Positions 43,662 to 52,785 are shown, counted from the stretch's first letter. The stretch is 64,000 bases of DNA from an uncultured Aquimarina sp. (GCA_947500545.1 CANMSO010000001.1:434001-498000); one strand, 5' to 3'. Notes: generated by a model not told the origin, from the letters alone. Numbers and translations are program-made.

Positions 43662-46333
43662 TGAAAAGAGTCAATTTTGGACATAAAGGAGGATTTCCTC
43701 TAGAACAAGAAACGTTGATCCATTTGCAACGCGCTTATGCAGATGATATGCTTGAGGCATTAATGGCTCGTTGGAGTTTTGATTCCAACAAAACTTATTT
43801 GATTAAAGAAGCAAGTGCAACTGAAGATGGTTGGATCATAACTAAGGTTGCCAGGAATGAAACTAATCCTCAATCTGGTGAATCATTTGCTGTTGTAAAA
43901 TCAGAGTTACTAAGATTGAAATTTAATGGAGGGATAAAAAACAAAATAGAGAAAATTGATTTAAGAGCTGGAGATAGCGGAATTTTGGTATACGCAGATG
44001 GTAGTACAAACCGAGTGTATGAGGAATGGATTGCCAGATATTCAGATAGTGGAGATATAGATGTAAGTACAGAAGTTTTTGAGGTTCCTAAAGTAGAAGA
44101 TTTATTACCCAGAGATGGTTCTAAACCTATGACAGGAGATTTAAACCTAAGTAATAATGACCTTGTTTTTAATAAAGCAGATAATGATAATATAGATCAT
44201 ATTTCATATGGGGATGGGAGTGTACCAACAGATCCAAATAAACCTAACCCAGGATATTTTGACTTTGTTGCAGATGGGTCCAAAGGAGATAAAGGTAATG
44301 CTTGGTTACGTTCAGGAGGTCTAGTCGCCTCTACAGGAATAGGAATAGGGGTTACTTTACCAACAAAACCATTAGAAATTAATGCAGCTGGTAATACCTT
44401 AAAAGTAACTAATTTAGATGCTGTTAGTAGTCAAACTGCCTTGGTAATAGATTCAGACGGTAATGTAGGTAGAGGAACTACAGGAGTTGGTGGATTCCAA
44501 TTAGGTATGATTATGATGTGGAGCGGTGCTATTGACGAAATCCCAACAGGTTGGGCTTTATGTAATGGAGTCGGAGGAACTCCTAATCTATCAGGAAGAT
44601 TTATAGTTGGATATTCTGCAGGTGATTCTGATTATAATGCAATTGGAGATAACGGAGGAGAAAAAACAGTAAGATTAACAACCGCGCAAATGCCATCGCA
44701 TTCACATACTGGCTCGACTGGAGCTAACGGAGCACACTCCCATACATATCAAAGGAGTATTGATGGAAGAGGTTATGAAACAAGGGCTGATGATCAACCG
44801 CATGGAGCATATTCAACCACAAATACAAGCTCTGTTGGTAATCATACACATTCATTAAGCATTAATGCTACAGGGGGAGGACAACCCCATGAAAATAGAC
44901 CTCCTTATTATACCTTAGCATTTATTATTTATGTCGGAGATGATTTTGTACCCACAAAAGTTCAAGCTATAGAAAGAGTAAATATACAAGTATCATCAGA
45001 TAATCGATATTCAGTTACAGCTATTCTAAAACCAGGATTTGAAAACCTTGATAATGCAGCTTTTCATTGGGAAACGATTAGTGGAGGAACTAATACAACT
45101 GGTATAACGATCGGTTATGGTACTATAGCACCGGGTACATATAATCTTACCGTTACACCTAACCCTAGAGATACTTATGCAGCTTTTAGTTTTACCCTTA
45201 CCGCTCAAGCAACACCTTTTATTCGTGTAGTTCCAACGAGTCTGGGAAGTAGTATTCCTAGAGCAGGAGGGACATATGATGTAACTATAGAAAGTAATAG
45301 GCCATGGGAAAGAGGTATTGGAATAGTAGGAGTTACCCTAAGTCAAGCATCAGGTAACGGAGGTGAAACTATTAAGCTTACCGTTCCTGAAAACACAGGA
45401 ACCTCACCTCGTCAAGGATCACTTCAGTTTAAGCATGTAAGCGGTAGTTTGAATGCAACTGTTGGATGGAATCAGCTAGGCGCTACAATAACACCTGCGC
45501 CTATATCTTTGAATACCAACCGAATAAACTTTGAAGAATTTGAGCTATTAGGTGAACAAAGGGTTGAACTCACAACTAATTTACCATGGGAAATAATTAC
45601 AACTAATAATTCTGTAAGTGTACAACCGTCTTCTTCAATTCTAACAGGTCAAAGGACTGAAACCATAAGATTATATTTGGATATGGACGCTCAAGAATTA
45701 TCTGGAAGCATCACTTTTCAAACAATCCAAGCAGGTACTAGTGGACAAGCAATATTAAATTGGACAGCTATAATGCCTAATTCTGATGGTGGCGGAGGTG
45801 GACTCGTTGACAATTGTTTCGATCTAGAATCAAACGTTGTAATGGCTAATGGAAGAAGCAAAAAATTACGAAATATTGTTGTTGGAGATAAGCTAAGAGG
45901 CTATGATTTTCCTAACCGTATAGATGCTAATAGCGAAACCTATATAGAGTGGTCAGGTATGCTTAAAGAAGCAACTATAGCAGAAGTAGTGGTAAAAGAT
46001 ATGATAGTTAAAACTGTAGATAGTTATGTGCAACTAACTATGCTAGATGGTACCATATTAAATATAACTAAGGGTCACCCACTTTTAGTAAGTAAGGACC
46101 AAGTAGAAGTTTCCTGGATCAAGCCATCTGAACTTAGAAGTGGATTATTCTTGATTGATAAAGATGGTAAACCAAAAGAGATTGAGTCTAAGAAAACGAT
46201 CAATAAATCATTAGAAATAGGAGTGTTAGATGTGGAGAATATTGACAACTATATGATTCAAGGGTTTATAGTACATAATGCAGAGATTGTAAGAAACACA
46301 CTCACAGATGCTGTAATAGATGTACAAAAATAA
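43661..46333 (+). CDS. Tail-collar fibre with BACON-like domains and C-terminal Hint (intein-like) domain
   Basis: This 890-residue fibre starts with a baseplate-binding region (MKRVNFGHKGGFPLEQETLI). The collar domain covers about 281-426 (MMWSGAIDEIPTGWALCNG, TTAQMPSHSHTG, GGGQPHENRPPYYTLAFIIY). Two BACON-like beta-sandwiches follow at about 520-606 and 613-705. After a Gly-rich linker the last 170 residues are a Hint domain: Cys719 begins CFDLESNVVMANGRSKKLRN, the B-block ITKGHPLLV holds Thr803 and His806, and the end reads GFIVHNAEIV, with His872-Asn873. There is no endonuclease insert. As residue 874 is Ala, N- or C-cleavage rather than full splicing is expected, releasing a 17-residue tail. 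Confidence 0.8.
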   Translation: MKRVNFGHKGGFPLEQETLIHLQRAYADDMLEALMARWSFDSNKTYLIKEASATEDGWIITKVARNETNPQSGESFAVVKSELLRLKFNGGIKNKIEKIDLRAGDSGILVYADGSTNRVYEEWIARYSDSGDIDVSTEVFEVPKVEDLLPRDGSKPMTGDLNLSNNDLVFNKADNDNIDHISYGDGSVPTDPNKPNPGYFDFVADGSKGDKGNAWLRSGGLVASTGIGIGVTLPTKPLEINAAGNTLKVTNLDAVSSQTALVIDSDGNVGRGTTGVGGFQLGMIMMWSGAIDEIPTGWALCNGVGGTPNLSGRFIVGYSAGDSDYNAIGDNGGEKTVRLTTAQMPSHSHTGSTGANGAHSHTYQRSIDGRGYETRADDQPHGAYSTTNTSSVGNHTHSLSINATGGGQPHENRPPYYTLAFIIYVGDDFVPTKVQAIERVNIQVSSDNRYSVTAILKPGFENLDNAAFHWETISGGTNTTGITIGYGTIAPGTYNLTVTPNPRDTYAAFSFTLTAQATPFIRVVPTSLGSSIPRAGGTYDVTIESNRPWERGIGIVGVTLSQASGNGGETIKLTVPENTGTSPRQGSLQFKHVSGSLNATVGWNQLGATITPAPISLNTNRINFEEFELLGEQRVELTTNLPWEIITTNNSVSVQPSSSILTGQRTETIRLYLDMDAQELSGSITFQTIQAGTSGQAILNWTAIMPNSDGGGGGLVDNCFDLESNVVMANGRSKKLRNIVVGDKLRGYDFPNRIDANSETYIEWSGMLKEATIAEVVVKDMIVKTVDSYVQLTMLDGTILNITKGHPLLVSKDQVEVSWIKPSELRSGLFLIDKDGKPKEIESKKTINKSLEIGVLDVENIDNYMIQGFIVHNAEIVRNTLTDAVIDVQK

Positions 46334-46363
46334 CTCCTGTTTACTTATAAATTAAGTTAACCT

Positions 46364-46852
46364 ATGAAACAACCAAAGCAAATACTAAAATCTTATTTTG
46401 AGACTGGCGATAAACCTACAGAGAAGGAATTTGGCGATCTAATCGATAGTTATCATCATCAGGATAGTGGTATAATCATTACTGATGTAAAAAAGAACGA
46501 AAATGGAGATCAAAAAATATCCTTTTCTGATGGCACAGCAATCACAATAGAAAGCCCTAAAAGTAGTGGTGCTCATGATAATAAAATACGCGTTGTGGAT
46601 TTAGGGATTATTAATTTTGGACCTGTAGTTATGAGAGAAGATAGTAAACAGCGACTACTGCCAAATAAAGGAAGTTTTATAGAAAGCATGTTGGTAAATG
46701 CTATTAATAACCTTGAACCTCCCTTAATTGTTGGCGAAGATGAGAATATCATTTTTGAGTTTGATATATCTGAAGGTATGGGATACCCAGATATAGCATT
46801 AAGAAATGGTTTGATAGAAGAAGTAGAAGGATCAACAAAAGCTTCATTATGA
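46364..46852 (+). CDS. Fibre adaptor protein 1
   Basis: The 162-residue protein starts MKQPKQILKSYFETGDKPTE then KEFGDLIDSYHHQDSG, nearly identical over 35 residues to the start of the protein at 48330. The LKSYFETGDKPT block is common in short proteins or fibre N-termini of Bacteroidota tails and probably docks to the baseplate. Its stop overlaps the start of the fibre at 46849 by four bases. Confidence 0.65.
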   Translation: MKQPKQILKSYFETGDKPTEKEFGDLIDSYHHQDSGIIITDVKKNENGDQKISFSDGTAITIESPKSSGAHDNKIRVVDLGIINFGPVVMREDSKQRLLPNKGSFIESMLVNAINNLEPPLIVGEDENIIFEFDISEGMGYPDIALRNGLIEEVEGSTKASL

Positions 46853-48219
46853 GATCAAATAGCTATTTTTTTAAACTAGGCAAAGGAACTTATGGTGCTG
46901 GTCATACTCAGATTACAAATGAGGATGTATATGTAAATCATGAAACTCCTGATTTTTCTGAATTCGAAAGGTTGTTTAATGAATACAATGTTTTAAGTAG
47001 ACGATTAGAAAATTTACAACAAACTGTATTTTATAATAGGGTAGTAATTACATATGATCTTTTAGAAGATTTTTCTAATAGCGCTTCATACACAAATTTT
47101 CCTATCTATTACAATTTCGTCAATAATGTTGGACGTTTGATTGTCGATCCCACAAAAATTCTTGTTGATTTTAGAAATACTACGGTGTTTATGAAGGATT
47201 CATCCAGAACATTATCTACTAATAATCGTAGATTTCGTGTCATCGGTGATCCGCAACCGGCATATGGGAATTATGTTTGGTATAATTGTGAATATGTACC
47301 TTCTGTTCCATATGCTTATGACAATCTAGGGGCTTTTATGGCCAATAATTCAACCTGGTTTTTAGCGTATCAGAGAGAGCAAGTTAATTCCTCTGGAAAC
47401 AGTAATGTAACTTCGGGTAATGGTACTACTGTAAATTCAGGAATAATTGATATAGGTGGATTATTATCTTCCGATGTGACTTGGAATGCAAATGCACAAC
47501 AAGATAGCCGTATAGTTATGTTTACTAGACCGGTTGGAAATTCTTTTGTTCCCTTTGGGGGAGGTAGAGATAAATATAGAATTGGATTTAATTTTATTGA
47601 TATTAATGGAGTTGGATCCAGAACTGTGGTTGGGGTTTTGGATGATAGTGATAATGATGGTGATGGACCATTTCAAATTTCTTCTGATATCATACGATTA
47701 AATTCTTCTGATATTCGATTTACTAGTTCAGGAGGTCCAATAGGTCCTGTTGGTCACACTTTGGTTATACAAAATGAAAAGGGAGAAATAAGTGCGCAAA
47801 AAAGAGCAGATTTGCATGAAGGTCCTTATTCATGGGGGATTAATCATTCTAGTAATAGTGGTTTCGGAATGACAAGTGTTCAGGGTACCGATAATAGATA
47901 TAAACGTATTGATCAGGTGGTGCACTTTAAGATTGAAATAAACACAATTAATACGGTTAATGGACCTGTAAACCCAGATGTTGGAATAATTCTACAAAAT
48001 ACAATACTTACTCCAGATTTTTTTACTAGTCTGGTTTATACAGAGATTAATCCTGATGGCAATGGAAGTATAGATACTTCTACATGGGCTATTAGGGAGA
48101 TTAGTGGTAACCTTTTTGAGTTTTTTGATAGAGAAAATAACCAACCAATACAGGGCATTAATTGGACTAATGGTTCAATAAAGATATATGGAAGTTATGT
48201 TACTAGAGCTAGATTTTGA
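46849..48219 (+). CDS. Tail fibre 1
   Basis: The 456 residues begin with SYFFKLGKGTYGAGHTQITN, paralogous to the start of the 48729 fibre. The rest is a Asn/Gly/Ser-rich beta-strand protein (GNSNVTSGNGTTVNSGIIDI, DDSDNDGDGPFQIS) without a recognisable enzymatic domain. It is made with adaptor 1 and ended by a terminator at 48226. It probably gives target specificity. Confidence 0.65.
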   Translation: MRSNSYFFKLGKGTYGAGHTQITNEDVYVNHETPDFSEFERLFNEYNVLSRRLENLQQTVFYNRVVITYDLLEDFSNSASYTNFPIYYNFVNNVGRLIVDPTKILVDFRNTTVFMKDSSRTLSTNNRRFRVIGDPQPAYGNYVWYNCEYVPSVPYAYDNLGAFMANNSTWFLAYQREQVNSSGNSNVTSGNGTTVNSGIIDIGGLLSSDVTWNANAQQDSRIVMFTRPVGNSFVPFGGGRDKYRIGFNFIDINGVGSRTVVGVLDDSDNDGDGPFQISSDIIRLNSSDIRFTSSGGPIGPVGHTLVIQNEKGEISAQKRADLHEGPYSWGINHSSNSGFGMTSVQGTDNRYKRIDQVVHFKIEINTINTVNGPVNPDVGIILQNTILTPDFFTSLVYTEINPDGNGSIDTSTWAIREISGNLFEFFDRENNQPIQGINWTNGSIKIYGSYVTRARF

Positions 48220-48225
48220 TAGTTT

Positions 48226-48279
48226 GAGACTTCCTATATCTTTTTCATTTATTTGAGAATATAGAAGTCTCTATTTTTT
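48226..48279 (+). terminator. Terminator between fibre cassettes
   Basis: The imperfect stem GAGACTTC-TATAT / ATATA-GAAGTCTC is followed by a T-run. It ends the main baseplate-fibre transcript, so the second cassette may have its own control. Confidence 0.7.
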
Positions 48280-48329
48280 AAGCTACAATTTGTCTGATCG
48301 ATTATAATATTAGAAAATATCAATGATAT

Positions 48330-48725
48330 ATGAAACAACCAAAAGAAATACTTAAATCTTATTTTGAAACAGGTGATAAACCTACAGAGAAAGAGTTTTG
48401 TGACTTGATTGATAGTTATCATCATCAAGATAGTGGTGTGATAGTTACAAATGTCAAAGAAGATGCAGATGGCAATACGACTGTTTCCTTATCAGATGGT
48501 ACATCTATTACCATAGATGACCCAGAAAATAATAATGATCAGGATAATACTATTAGGACAATAGATTTAGGAGATATAAAAGTTTCTAATACAGACTCAG
48601 AGCTTGACATTAATCAAGCAGTCGCAGATAAATTTAATGTATTACCCGAAACTATTCGGACAATAGCAGAAACAGAAAATATAATACTAATCGCGAACAT
48701 TAGAGAAGTTATTCTTGAATCATAA
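48330..48725 (+). CDS. Fibre adaptor protein 2
   Basis: The 131-residue protein starts MKQPKEILKSYFETGDKPTE then KEFCDLIDSYHHQDSG, and is paralogous to the 46364 protein, from which it departs after about 60 residues. It lies three bases before the second fibre gene, so adaptor and fibre are made together. A terminator separates it from cassette 1. Confidence 0.65.
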   Translation: MKQPKEILKSYFETGDKPTEKEFCDLIDSYHHQDSGVIVTNVKEDADGNTTVSLSDGTSITIDDPENNNDQDNTIRTIDLGDIKVSNTDSELDINQAVADKFNVLPETIRTIAETENIILIANIREVILES

Positions 48726-48728
48726 ACT

Positions 48729-50393
48729 ATGGCGATACATAAGTTTTTATTAAAACCAGGTAAAGGAGTAAGAACAATAGCGGCTACAGATATTGAACTT
48801 ATCACAAAGGATCCCTCTGAGGAGTTATTTGAACTTAATGATCAAATCCGAAACGTTAATTTTAGTCTTCAGAGCAGGCTAAATAGGTACACATTGATTA
48901 ATTCTAATTCATTGCTTACTATTTTCGGTCAAACTACGATTAATAATAACGTAAGTTATAAGCTAGGATATAAAGCAGATGCACAGGATGCAGAGTTCAG
49001 GTTTACTTCTGTTCAGGGATCATTGAATACAGTTAAGCATGTGTATATCAATTCTGAAACCAATAATAAAATTAGGTTTACAGCGGGCCAACCAGCCATA
49101 CAAATTATAGTTCCTCCAGGAAAGTTGCCCTCTATTACTGGTCTTGGTAAAACCGTACATGCGCAAACGTTACGAACATCTACATCTCAAAACCTTGTAT
49201 ATCTTACCGGGGATTTGGATGATGAAAATTCAAGTATTGGAAGTTCTACTGGATTAGAAGCCATAAACGAAGGCAACGGAGTAGGTTGGAGGTTAAAAGG
49301 GAGAAACCCTGCTAATTATGGTAATATAGGAGGTGGTGCAGTAGATTTATCTAATTCTTCTTTAGCATCTACAGAATTTGGAGCTACTGGAATAAATTCT
49401 TTTGTTACAGGGTTAAATAATAGAACGATAGGAGAAAGGAGCGTTGCTCTTGGAGGTAGAGATAATACAATGTCTGGGTTAGATTCTGGTGCATTTGCTA
49501 GTCAATCAGCATTTGTTCGAGCAGAAAGAGGCTCAGCTATATCTGTATTATCTAGCACTATATTAGGTAAAGGAGGAGTTATAATTTCCGGTTTTGGAAA
49601 TAATATACCTTCAAATGTGGAAGATGCAGTTATTATTTCAGGTAGGCAATGTGTTCCGGGTGCGGGAGCTAATAAATCTGTTATCATTTCGGGTTTTTTA
49701 AACGGAACAAGAGCTGAAAATTCTGTAGTAATAGGTGGTAGAAATATGCTTGCGTATTCTTATGGCGAAGTAGCAATGGGAATGTATGGTACCTCTTATG
49801 TTGCAACAAGTACTACAGGGCATGACCCTAATGATAGGGCATTATCTGTAGGAATAGGTAGAGGCAACGCCTCAGTGGCTAGAAAAGATGGCTTAATAGT
49901 TATGAAAGGAGGACAAGTGTATTTTCCAGGATTAACCATAGCACAGATAGATAATTCTTCACAGGGAAATATAGCAGCTAGTAAAGAGTGGGTTTTATCA
50001 AAAGTACAAACACAAACTCCTGATGTGTTAGGGAATTGGGTAGACTTAACTTTAGAAGCAGATGCAACTGCAAATAGAGCAAGGTATAGAGTGAAAGGTG
50101 ATGTTGTTGAAATCGATATTTATGGGCTTAGGATGAATTCCATCCTGGAAGCGAGCGGCAAGTTTGCTTTTTTGCCATCTAATATCGCCCCAAATATAGG
50201 AGGGCCAAACCCAGCGGATGATGCAACGTTTTATTTGACTGGACTGAACATAAGTCAGGGAAGAGAGATATGTGTTTTAGGTATAAGAGGTGAAACCGGA
50301 AGCTCGGTTAATAGATATGGAATGACCATACAAAAAGGAATTGTAAACCCTACAGACTTTTTGGTCTTTTATGGCCAATATAAAATACTTTAA
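48729..50393 (+). CDS. Tail fibre 2 with YadA-head-like repeats
   Basis: The 554 residues begin IHKFLLKPGKGVRTIAATDI, like fibre 1. Residues about 210-400 contain short repeats of the left-handed beta-roll type found in trimeric adhesin heads: ERSVALGGRDNTMSG, EDAVIISGRQ, NKSVIISGF, ENSVVIGGRN and YGEVAMGMYG. A stalk-like segment (IDNSSQGNIAASKEWVLSK) precedes the C-terminal 130-residue receptor-type domain. It is probably trimeric. It is the last gene of the cluster I can tie to the tail. Confidence 0.7.
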   Translation: MAIHKFLLKPGKGVRTIAATDIELITKDPSEELFELNDQIRNVNFSLQSRLNRYTLINSNSLLTIFGQTTINNNVSYKLGYKADAQDAEFRFTSVQGSLNTVKHVYINSETNNKIRFTAGQPAIQIIVPPGKLPSITGLGKTVHAQTLRTSTSQNLVYLTGDLDDENSSIGSSTGLEAINEGNGVGWRLKGRNPANYGNIGGGAVDLSNSSLASTEFGATGINSFVTGLNNRTIGERSVALGGRDNTMSGLDSGAFASQSAFVRAERGSAISVLSSTILGKGGVIISGFGNNIPSNVEDAVIISGRQCVPGAGANKSVIISGFLNGTRAENSVVIGGRNMLAYSYGEVAMGMYGTSYVATSTTGHDPNDRALSVGIGRGNASVARKDGLIVMKGGQVYFPGLTIAQIDNSSQGNIAASKEWVLSKVQTQTPDVLGNWVDLTLEADATANRARYRVKGDVVEIDIYGLRMNSILEASGKFAFLPSNIAPNIGGPNPADDATFYLTGLNISQGREICVLGIRGETGSSVNRYGMTIQKGIVNPTDFLVFYGQYKIL

Positions 50394-50736
50394 GAGTAGA
50401 CTTTTTATTTTAAATAATCTTTTAAAATGCAGGATTGTTGAGGTTAGTACCAGACGATGAGAATACTTTTTTTGAAAGAAGTATTGGTAATATAGATCGG
50501 CAAAATAACAGCTTGCGGGTATGTATAGATTTTGAGTTGTTTAGACCAAATGGATCTTCAGATACTTCAAGCACAATTCCATTTAGACAGAACATTTTCA
50601 TATGAAAACTGTTATCAAAATTATAAAGCTTGTTGATCATATTATTTTTTTGAGTAGTTTCGCTTCTTTAAATTTTTGATGCGATAACATCGTCTTGATT
50701 TTTAATGAATATTACCCCTAAACCCCGAAGTTGAAT
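50394..50736. other. Gap after the tail cluster, possible remnant
   Basis: There is no convincing gene. A plus-strand frame without ATG (from about 50430) reads LLRLVPDDENTFFERSIG and NNSLRVCIDFELFRPNGSSD up to a stop at about 50607, which looks protein-like and may be the worn end of another fibre or tail gene. A 72-codon frame on the other strand is probably its shadow. The gap ends in a GTCGA repeat that overlaps the next gene start. Confidence 0.35.
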
Positions 50737-51132
50737 ATGTCGAAGCCCATTACTGAAAATGGTCATGTAAAAAAATATGATCTAGATTTTGGAAAAGTGT
50801 TTTTTTATGAAAATTATCTTATAATCGAAGTTGCAGAAGGCATCTGTTTTGACTATGAAAAAGCCAAAGAAATCTCTCTTTTAACCAATTTACATTTTGG
50901 AAACCAGCCTTTTGGATATATTTCTCATAGAGTAAATTCTTATTCGTTAGAACCCACGGGGTATATGAAAATGGAAGTGATATTTCCCCACCTCAAAGTA
51001 TTTTCTGCAGTAACGTACACTAAGTTTCAAAAGTCTGGTATAAGCGTGGAAAACATGTTTTACCAAGATGAGATTAAACGTTTTGATAACCTTGAAGAGG
51101 CAGTAGAGTGGACCAAGGAACAACTTATCTAA
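50737..51132 (+). CDS. STAS/SEC14-like small protein
   Basis: The 131-residue cytoplasmic protein reads YDLDFGKVFFYENYLIIEVA, YISHRVNSYSLEP, and DNLEEAVEWTKEQLI, resembling the STAS-like small proteins of flavobacteria that bind ligands or anti-sigma factors. No catalytic residues are seen. The start is at ATG 50737 within a REP-like palindrome. There is no firm link with the tail cluster. Confidence 0.6.
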   Translation: MSKPITENGHVKKYDLDFGKVFFYENYLIIEVAEGICFDYEKAKEISLLTNLHFGNQPFGYISHRVNSYSLEPTGYMKMEVIFPHLKVFSAVTYTKFQKSGISVENMFYQDEIKRFDNLEEAVEWTKEQLI

Positions 51133-51270
51133 GATCCTTTTTGGTTTATAGTGTTTGTAAAACCTTCTAATGATGAATGTTTTTACTTAAAATAACTACA
51201 ACTAATTATTGAAAATTAGAATGTTTTAAAAACTATTGCGCAATTATAAAAAATAGAATAATTTGTGCTC

Positions 51271-52119
51271 ATGGAAACAATAATGAATTATTTTGAGACA
51301 ATTCCTTCATCACACCGAAGTTTGATCTTGGTAGGAGGTATTGCTTTTTTTTGGCTAATAGAGTATGCTGCACCTTTAATTAAGTTTGATTATAAAAAAT
51401 TTAAACATGCTTGGCCAAATATTTTCTTTACGTTAACTACTATAGTAATTAACTTTTTCTTAGCCTTTATTTTGCTTAAGACAAGTGATTGGACCGTGGC
51501 TAATAAATTTGGAGTGCTACAGTGGTTAGATCTTCCACTTTGGGCAACTGTATTGCTTGGTGTGGCTTTATTAGACCTTATTGGGGCGTGGCTGGCACAT
51601 TATGTGGAACATATGGTAAAACCATTATGGATGTTTCATTTAATTCATCATACAGATAATCATGTAGATACTACAACTGCCAATAGGCACCATCCAGGAG
51701 AGAGTGTAATACGTTTTGTATTTACAACCTTGGCCGTGTTTGTTGTTGGTGCTCCTGTGGGAATAATTATGTTGTATCAATCGCTATCAGTGGTGTTATC
51801 ACAATTTAATCATGCTAATATCTCTTTACCTAAAAAATTAGATGATATGATTAGTTGGGTAATTGTTTCTCCTGATATGCATAAGGTTCATCATCATTAT
51901 GTATTACCATATACAGATACTAATTATGGAAATATTTTTTCGATTTGGGATAGGATGTTTGGTACTTTCGCAAAAATAAAGAATGAAGATTTGGTATATG
52001 GGGTAGATACGTATCCAGATGTAGACTCAAATGCTAAAATTAGCAAATTACTTAAGCTTCCTTTTAATAGCTATCGTACACCGGTTGGTGCAAAATTTGA
52101 AGCAGAAAAATCAGAATAA
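51271..52119 (+). CDS. Sterol desaturase/fatty-acid hydroxylase family membrane protein
   Basis: The 282-residue integral membrane protein has three or four N-terminal spans and the di-iron histidine clusters of the family: HYVEHMVKPLWMFHLIHHTD, NRHHPGESV and MHKVHHHYVLPYTDTNYGNI. Such enzymes hydroxylate or desaturate lipids at the membrane surface using O2. The start is at ATG 51271. It is followed by a terminator at 52151. Confidence 0.9.
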   Translation: METIMNYFETIPSSHRSLILVGGIAFFWLIEYAAPLIKFDYKKFKHAWPNIFFTLTTIVINFFLAFILLKTSDWTVANKFGVLQWLDLPLWATVLLGVALLDLIGAWLAHYVEHMVKPLWMFHLIHHTDNHVDTTTANRHHPGESVIRFVFTTLAVFVVGAPVGIIMLYQSLSVVLSQFNHANISLPKKLDDMISWVIVSPDMHKVHHHYVLPYTDTNYGNIFSIWDRMFGTFAKIKNEDLVYGVDTYPDVDSNAKISKLLKLPFNSYRTPVGAKFEAEKSE

Positions 52120-52150
52120 AATAACATATTGCAAAAGCTCAATAATAATT

Positions 52151-52180
52151 AAGGCTGATTTATAACAAATCAGCCTTTTT
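52151..52180 (+). terminator. Terminator after the hydroxylase gene
   Basis: The stem AAGGCTGATT / AATCAGCCTT is followed by Ts on the plus strand. It also lies downstream of the minus-strand peptide array, for which the T-run is weak. Confidence 0.8.
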
Positions 52181-52206
52181 CTTAACTCAATTATACAGTC
52201 AAGTGT

Positions 52207-52341
52207 TTAATATGCATAACGATTTGGTTGTATACGAATATGATATTCATAGTCATCCCCGCTTTGTGTGAAACCCAAAAATAGGTTCTGTTTCTGTTTG
52301 ACTCCTTTTAATTTCTTCTTGATATTCTTTATAGCTTTCAT
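52207..52341 (-). CDS. 44-residue basic peptide, last gene of the peptide array
   Basis: The peptide begins MKAIKNIKKKLKGVKQKQ and ends EYHIRIQPNRYAY. It is highly basic at the start and aromatic at the end. It has the same strand and spacing as the four 28-residue copies, though its sequence is different; all end in an Arg/Tyr-rich tail. The purpose is unknown. No signal peptide or membrane span is seen. Confidence 0.6.
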   Translation of the reverse strand: MKAIKNIKKKLKGVKQKQNLFLGFTQSGDDYEYHIRIQPNRYAY

Positions 52342-52377
52342 GGTAGTAGTTTTGATTGATGAATGTTTTGTTTACAA

Positions 52378-52464
52378 TTATCTGTAACGTCTTTTAGAAT
52401 TCCAGATATGCCCTTTTGTTGCAGGTAATTTTTTTGTTATTTGATTGTTGTCTAAAGTTCTCAT
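52378..52464 (-). CDS. 28-residue array peptide, copy 4
   Basis: The peptide starts MRTLDNNQITKKLPATKG and ends HIWNSKRRYR. It is 37 bases upstream of the 44-residue gene. The variable middle is LPA. Identical flanks in all four copies, with variation mainly in residues 13-15 and 19, indicate that the peptide itself is under selection. Confidence 0.65.
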   Translation of the reverse strand: MRTLDNNQITKKLPATKGHIWNSKRRYR

Positions 52465-52508
52465 AATTTCTGTTTTTGATTGATTGATGAATGTTTTGGT
52501 TGTTATAA

Positions 52509-52595
52509 TTATCTGTAACGTCTTTTAGAGTTCCAGATGTACCCTTTTGTTGCGGGTGTTTTTTTTGTTATTTGATTGTTGTCTAAAGTTCTCAT
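52509..52595 (-). CDS. 28-residue array peptide, copy 3
   Basis: The peptide is MRTLDNNQITKKTPATKG then YIWNSKRRYR, with middle TPA and Tyr19. The upstream 44-56 bases between copies are also conserved apart from the number of AATC/GATT units. Confidence 0.65.
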   Translation of the reverse strand: MRTLDNNQITKKTPATKGYIWNSKRRYR

Positions 52596-52651
52596 AATTT
52601 CTATTTTTTGTTATTGATTGATTGATTGATTGATGAATGTTTTGTTTACAA

Positions 52652-52738
52652 TTATCTGTAACGTCTTTTAGAATTCCAGATATGCCCTTTTGTTACAGGT
52701 AATTTTTTTGTTATTTGATTGTTGTCTAAAGTTCTCAT
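52652..52738 (-). CDS. 28-residue array peptide, copy 2
   Basis: The peptide is MRTLDNNQITKKLPVTKG then HIWNSKRRYR, with middle LPV. It is the second copy to be transcribed. Confidence 0.65.
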   Translation of the reverse strand: MRTLDNNQITKKLPVTKGHIWNSKRRYR

Positions 52739-52785
52739 GATTTCTGTTTTTGATTGATTGATTGATTGATGAATGTTGATTTAAA

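Noticed and set aside
26169..50393. Complete prophage
   Set aside because: No capsid, portal, terminase, integrase, replication or lysis cassette is visible, and no att repeats or tRNA flank the cluster.
26716..50393. Type VI secretion system
   Set aside because: There are no TssJ/L/M, ClpV, Hcp or VgrG-PAAR genes; sheath and baseplate are phage-tail type.
50422..50640. 72-codon minus-strand frame
   Set aside because: Composition is not convincing; the plus strand over the same bases reads more like a protein remnant.
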